This document shows, one piece after another, positions 6,431 through 9,454 of a stretch of 9,454 bases of DNA. The position numbers were made by a program, and so were the translations under genes. The notes under the pieces are model-generated. The model was not told the origin of the DNA. It made no database searches and saw only the letters and a list, made by a program, of their open reading frames with translations. The stretch's first letter is position 1; each line of letters starts with the position of its first letter. Origin of the DNA: an uncultured Lachnospiraceae bacterium (lineage in GTDB: Bacteria > Bacillota > Clostridia > Lachnospirales > Lachnospiraceae); assembly GCA_910584115.1 (NCBI GenBank), contig CAJTYN010000119.1, forward strand, positions 1 to 9,454, written 5' to 3'.

Positions 6431-7414
6431 ATGGAAAAAAATGGTCTGACTCCGAAAGAGAACATGCTCTGTGTGCTGCGCCATGAAGTGCCGGAATATG
6501 TCCCCTACCAGCCAGAGGCATTCCAGATGATCAGGGCGAATGCCATACACGAACGCCCCTATGGATATGTCACAGGCTACGACTGGTTTGGGGTCCACTG
6601 GACTTCTGAGGATGGGCTTCCCGTTCCCACCGCCGGGGTAGAACACGTGCTGAAAGATATCACACAGTGGAGAGAAGTCGTAAAGTTCCCGGATCTGGAT
6701 GACTGGGACTGGGAGACTGACGCGAAACGGGACTGCGCCGGACAGGATCCGGATAAGCTCACTTTCATCATCATGGGGACAGGGCCCTTTGAGCGGCTCC
6801 ATTCCCTGATGGGTTTCGAAGGGGCGTTGTGCGCACTGATCACGGATCCGGAAGAATGTGAGAGCTTTTTCAGCGCGGTGGTGGATTTCAAGATCAAGCA
6901 GATGGAGTATCTGAAAAAATATTATAAAGTGGATCTGGTGCATTTTCACGATGACTGGGGTTCGCAAAAGGATCTGTTCTTCCATCCCGATGTCTGGCGC
7001 GAGCTTTTAAAGCCTCATATCAAGAGGGCTGTGGATGCGGCCCATGCGATGGGGATCTATTTTATCATGCATTCCTGCGGGAAGATCGACAGGATCGTGG
7101 ATGAGATCGTGGGACTGGGCATAGACGTGCTGGATCCGGCGCAGCCGATCAACGACCTTGCGCGTTGGAAGAGGGATTTCGGGCATAAAGTGGCGTTCAT
7201 GGGCGGGATCGACGCCCAGAATGTGGTCGATAATGAGAACTGTTCAGAGGAAGATATCCGCAGGGAAGTCAGGGAGAAGATCGATCTGCTGGCTCCGGGC
7301 GGGGGGTATATCCCCTTTGCGGTATCTCTGTCACCCAGGAACGCCATCGCGCTCGATGAGATCAAAAAATACGGAAGAGATTTTTATAAAACGAAAGAAC
7401 ATCTTATGAGATAG
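6431..7414 (+). CDS. URO-D superfamily protein, paralogue C
   Basis: A 327-residue cytoplasmic URO-D superfamily protein, typical in length. Landmarks are TPKENML (7-13), DITQWREVVKFPDL (77-90), FERLHSLMGFEGAL (120-133), HDDWGSQ (173-179), MHSCGK (213-218), the DPAQP turn (235-239), MGGIDAQ (257-263) and GGYIPFAVSLS (291-301). His214 and Cys216 give the H-x-C metal motif, but the position where paralogue A has Cys301 is Phe. GGAGG at 6420-6424 is six bases before the ATG at 6431. An upstream in-frame ATG (6380) would overlap paralogue B and add 17 residues that do not align with the family, so it is rejected. The gap to paralogue B is 19 bases and to the MFS gene 13, so all are co-transcribed. 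Methyl transfer to or from a corrinoid is the likeliest chemistry; a complex with paralogue B is possible. Both are inferences. Confidence 0.87.
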   Translation: MEKNGLTPKENMLCVLRHEVPEYVPYQPEAFQMIRANAIHERPYGYVTGYDWFGVHWTSEDGLPVPTAGVEHVLKDITQWREVVKFPDLDDWDWETDAKRDCAGQDPDKLTFIIMGTGPFERLHSLMGFEGALCALITDPEECESFFSAVVDFKIKQMEYLKKYYKVDLVHFHDDWGSQKDLFFHPDVWRELLKPHIKRAVDAAHAMGIYFIMHSCGKIDRIVDEIVGLGIDVLDPAQPINDLARWKRDFGHKVAFMGGIDAQNVVDNENCSEEDIRREVREKIDLLAPGGGYIPFAVSLSPRNAIALDEIKKYGRDFYKTKEHLMR

Positions 7415-7427
7415 GGGGGATCTTATC

Positions 7428-8621
7428 ATGACAGAACAGACAGGTAAAAAATATGGTGCGGCGGTCAAAATGGCCACTCTATGTGTCGCGCTCCTTATGT
7501 ATACCACCAGTATGACCACACCGGCATTGGCGGAGATCGCGAAGGCGTTCCCGGATGCCAGCGGGGAGACGGTCAAATTGATCAGCTCTATCCCGTCCCT
7601 GATGCTCTGCATCTTTTCACTGGTGTCCGGGTGGATGACCACAAAGATATCCATCAAAAAATCCATCCTGATCGCGGCCGCGCTGATCTTTGTAGGGGTC
7701 TTTCCCGCATTCTTCGGCGGGATGAACTTCATCATCGCCACAAGGGTCATCTTCGGCGCCGGGTACGGCCTGGTGTTCCCGCTGGCTTCTGCCGTCGTGA
7801 CGGACCTGTTCGAAGGCAGCACAAAAGATACGATGATGGGCTGGAAGAGCGCCGTGGGCGCCGCGGCCGGAGTCGTGTTCCAGTCATTGGGCGGTATCCT
7901 GACAGCTTATAGCTGGAGATATGCGTTCCTTGGATTCCTGCTGGTGATCCCGATCGTGGTCATCGTATTGTTCATCCTTCCGGATACGGGCGTCAGAGCA
8001 AGAGCAGAGAAAAAAGAAGTGGAGAGCGGCGGCAAGAAATTCACTTCTGTCTTGCTGATATGCGGCGTGGTGGGTTTTCTGCTGAACGCGGTCCAGTTCT
8101 CTTATATGCAGAACATGGCCATGTTCATGGCGGCGGATGAGATCGGGAGCGCGCTGGATGCCGCCAACGTGCTGAGTACATTTACGGCGGCTTCATTCGT
8201 GGCCGGCCTGATCTACGTGGCATTTGCCAAGATATTCAAGAAATTCACGCCGGCGCTGGCGATCCTCCTGGTGGGATGTGCCTTCGGCATCGCCATGAAT
8301 GCGAAGAGCCTTCCGATGCTCTTTGTCTCGGCAGTCGTATTCGGGTTTGGATTTGGATTTACGAATCCGTCCCTGACCCTGAAAGCAGCGTCCGGAGTCA
8401 CGGATCCGGCTTATACACCGATGGCCATATCCATCTATGTATGCTGTACAGGCATCGGGCAGTTCATGTCCGCGTATATCCTGAAATTCTTGAGGGATAC
8501 TCTCGGCATGACCGCGGGAAGGGCCGACTGGAAGATCGCGTGCATAGCGATCGTCGTCGGTTCAGTGATCGGCCTGGTCTGTCTGGCAGTCTTTGGAGGA
8601 AAGAAAGCGGCAGATGCCTGA
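7428..8621 (+). CDS. MFS (12-helix) transporter
   Basis: A 397-residue inner-membrane carrier of the major facilitator superfamily. About twelve hydrophobic segments are visible, six on each side of a short charged loop (about 187-205). The helix 1 end TPALAEIAKAFPDAS (31-45) resembles small-molecule MFS exporters and importers. The loop 2-3 region SGWMTTKISIKK (67-78) is a degenerate motif A lacking the usual Asp and paired Arg. Arg106 in ATRVIFGAGYG fits the conserved helix 4 arginine, and YSWRYAFLG (161-169) precedes helix 6. GGGGGG eight bases before the ATG is the ribosome site, 13 bases after paralogue C. The operon position suggests that it moves a substrate or product of the URO-D enzymes. 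Direction and substrate cannot be told. It is unrelated in detail to the GPH carrier at 2640-4046. Confidence 0.88.
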   Translation: MTEQTGKKYGAAVKMATLCVALLMYTTSMTTPALAEIAKAFPDASGETVKLISSIPSLMLCIFSLVSGWMTTKISIKKSILIAAALIFVGVFPAFFGGMNFIIATRVIFGAGYGLVFPLASAVVTDLFEGSTKDTMMGWKSAVGAAAGVVFQSLGGILTAYSWRYAFLGFLLVIPIVVIVLFILPDTGVRARAEKKEVESGGKKFTSVLLICGVVGFLLNAVQFSYMQNMAMFMAADEIGSALDAANVLSTFTAASFVAGLIYVAFAKIFKKFTPALAILLVGCAFGIAMNAKSLPMLFVSAVVFGFGFGFTNPSLTLKAASGVTDPAYTPMAISIYVCCTGIGQFMSAYILKFLRDTLGMTAGRADWKIACIAIVVGSVIGLVCLAVFGGKKAADA

Positions 8622-9454
8622 TAGAAAAGAAAAAATACTGGATTTTAAAGCCTTGTTGTCGATCTCGATCGGTTCAGTGATCGGTTCAGGTGTGGTGACG
8701 GTCATCGGCGCGGCCATCGGACAGACGGGCCGGTCGGCCTGGCTGGCCTATGCGGGGGCGGTGATCCTGGGGTTTATATTGATCGCGCCTTTCGTGATGG
8801 TCAGTTCCATGCTCCGGCTGCGGGGCGGTGATTATACGATCATCGCCATAATGGATTTTATCTTTACGAATCTGGCCACGTCGCTCACGGCGACTGCGAT
8901 GGGGATCTATGCAAGATCTTTGATGCCTTCTCTGGACGCGCAGGTGGTGTCGCTTGTGGCGCTGACCTTTTTCTTCGGGGTCAACCTGTTTGGGGTGAGA
9001 GCCATGAGCGGGCTGCAGAAATTTATGTCCGTGATCCTCATAGCGGCCCTGGCCACATTCTGCATCGTGGGTTTTGGGGGGCTCCGGCCGGGCACGTTCG
9101 CCGTCACTGAGAGCGGATATTTTTCCAATGGGAGCAGAGGGTTCATGAATGCGACGGTGATGCTGGTGATCTCCACCACGCTGCACCAGACGCTGATCAC
9201 GTTCGGAACGGACGCGGTCCACGCAAAGCGGGATATACCAAGAGCGATGATGGCCACATCCCTGATCATCCTGGTGATCTATACGTCTCTGGGACTGGTG
9301 GCCGCCAATGTACTCCCGGTCGCCCAGGTGGCGGATCAGCCGCTGACGTATGTGGCCAGGAGCATCCTGCCCATGCCTCTGTTCATCTTTTTCATGGTGG
9401 GAGGGCCGGTGGGGGCCATCTGCACGACTCTGAATTCCACCTTCGCTGCCGCCT
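8614..9454 (+). CDS. APC-family permease (amino acid/polyamine type), cut by right edge
   Basis: The first 280 residues of an inner-membrane permease of the amino acid-polyamine-organocation superfamily. Helix 1 contains the diagnostic unwound segment IGSVIGSGVVTVIG (19-32), which binds the substrate backbone in this fold, and RLRGGDYTII (68-77) matches the conserved loop after helix 2. Later hydrophobic segments at about 113-128, 137-155, 216-234 and 253-272 continue the pattern. About 150-200 residues should lie beyond the window. The ATG overlaps the MFS stop by eight bases, so translation is probably coupled. The nearest good Shine-Dalgarno (GGAGG, 8595-8599) is 14 bases upstream, further than ideal. 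As last visible member of the operon, it may import an amino-acid-like or amine substrate; the family also includes exchangers, so direction is open. Confidence 0.86.
   Translation, partial: MPDRKEKILDFKALLSISIGSVIGSGVVTVIGAAIGQTGRSAWLAYAGAVILGFILIAPFVMVSSMLRLRGGDYTIIAIMDFIFTNLATSLTATAMGIYARSLMPSLDAQVVSLVALTFFFGVNLFGVRAMSGLQKFMSVILIAALATFCIVGFGGLRPGTFAVTESGYFSNGSRGFMNATVMLVISTTLHQTLITFGTDAVHAKRDIPRAMMATSLIILVIYTSLGLVAANVLPVAQVADQPLTYVARSILPMPLFIFFMVGGPVGAICTTLNSTFAAA

Noticed and set aside
8686..9222. Minus-strand open frame of 178 codons opposite the APC permease
   Set aside because: Its product is rich in Arg, His, Asp and Pro, typical of an antisense shadow, and the plus strand encodes a clear APC permease.

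Overview
The window looks like part of a chromosome of an anaerobic Firmicute of the class Clostridia, possibly a gut Lachnospiraceae or Eubacteriaceae relative. The signs are strong Shine-Dalgarno sites (GGAGG or AGGGGG) before nearly every gene, one TTG start, tightly packed same-strand operons, and a gene set typical of such organisms: PucR-type regulator, several HemE-like (URO-D superfamily) methyltransferase-type proteins, GPH and MFS carriers, and an APC permease. No rRNA, tRNA, CRISPR array, insertion sequence, integrase or phage gene was seen. The species assignment is inference only.

Left arm, minus strand, read right to left: a GPH-type sugar/cation symporter homologue (4046-2640, TTG start), a URO-D superfamily protein (2576-1578), a strong 12-bp-stem hairpin (1521-1554), and a PucR-family regulator (1485 to beyond the left edge). 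The symporter and URO-D genes form an operon with a good promoter at 4137-4109 (TTTACG-N17-TATAAT).

Right arm, plus strand: an arylamine N-acetyltransferase (4307-5089) with its own promoter (TTGTAA-N17-TATACT) divergent from the symporter promoter. After a 260-bp spacer comes a second operon: two further URO-D paralogues (5350-6411 and 6431-7414), an MFS carrier (7428-8621), and an APC-family amino-acid/polyamine-type permease that overlaps the end of the MFS gene and runs off the right edge (8614-9454).

Working model (inference): the locus imports small, perhaps methylated or aromatic, compounds through three unrelated carriers and processes them with three divergent URO-D-fold enzymes. 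These resemble the MtaA/CmuA-type zinc and corrinoid methyltransferase branch more than true uroporphyrinogen decarboxylase. The PucR protein is the natural candidate regulator. No corrinoid protein or corrinoid-reactivating enzyme lies in the window, so methyl transfer is not proven. The three paralogues differ strikingly at the residues expected to bind metal, which is the most interesting biochemical point here.
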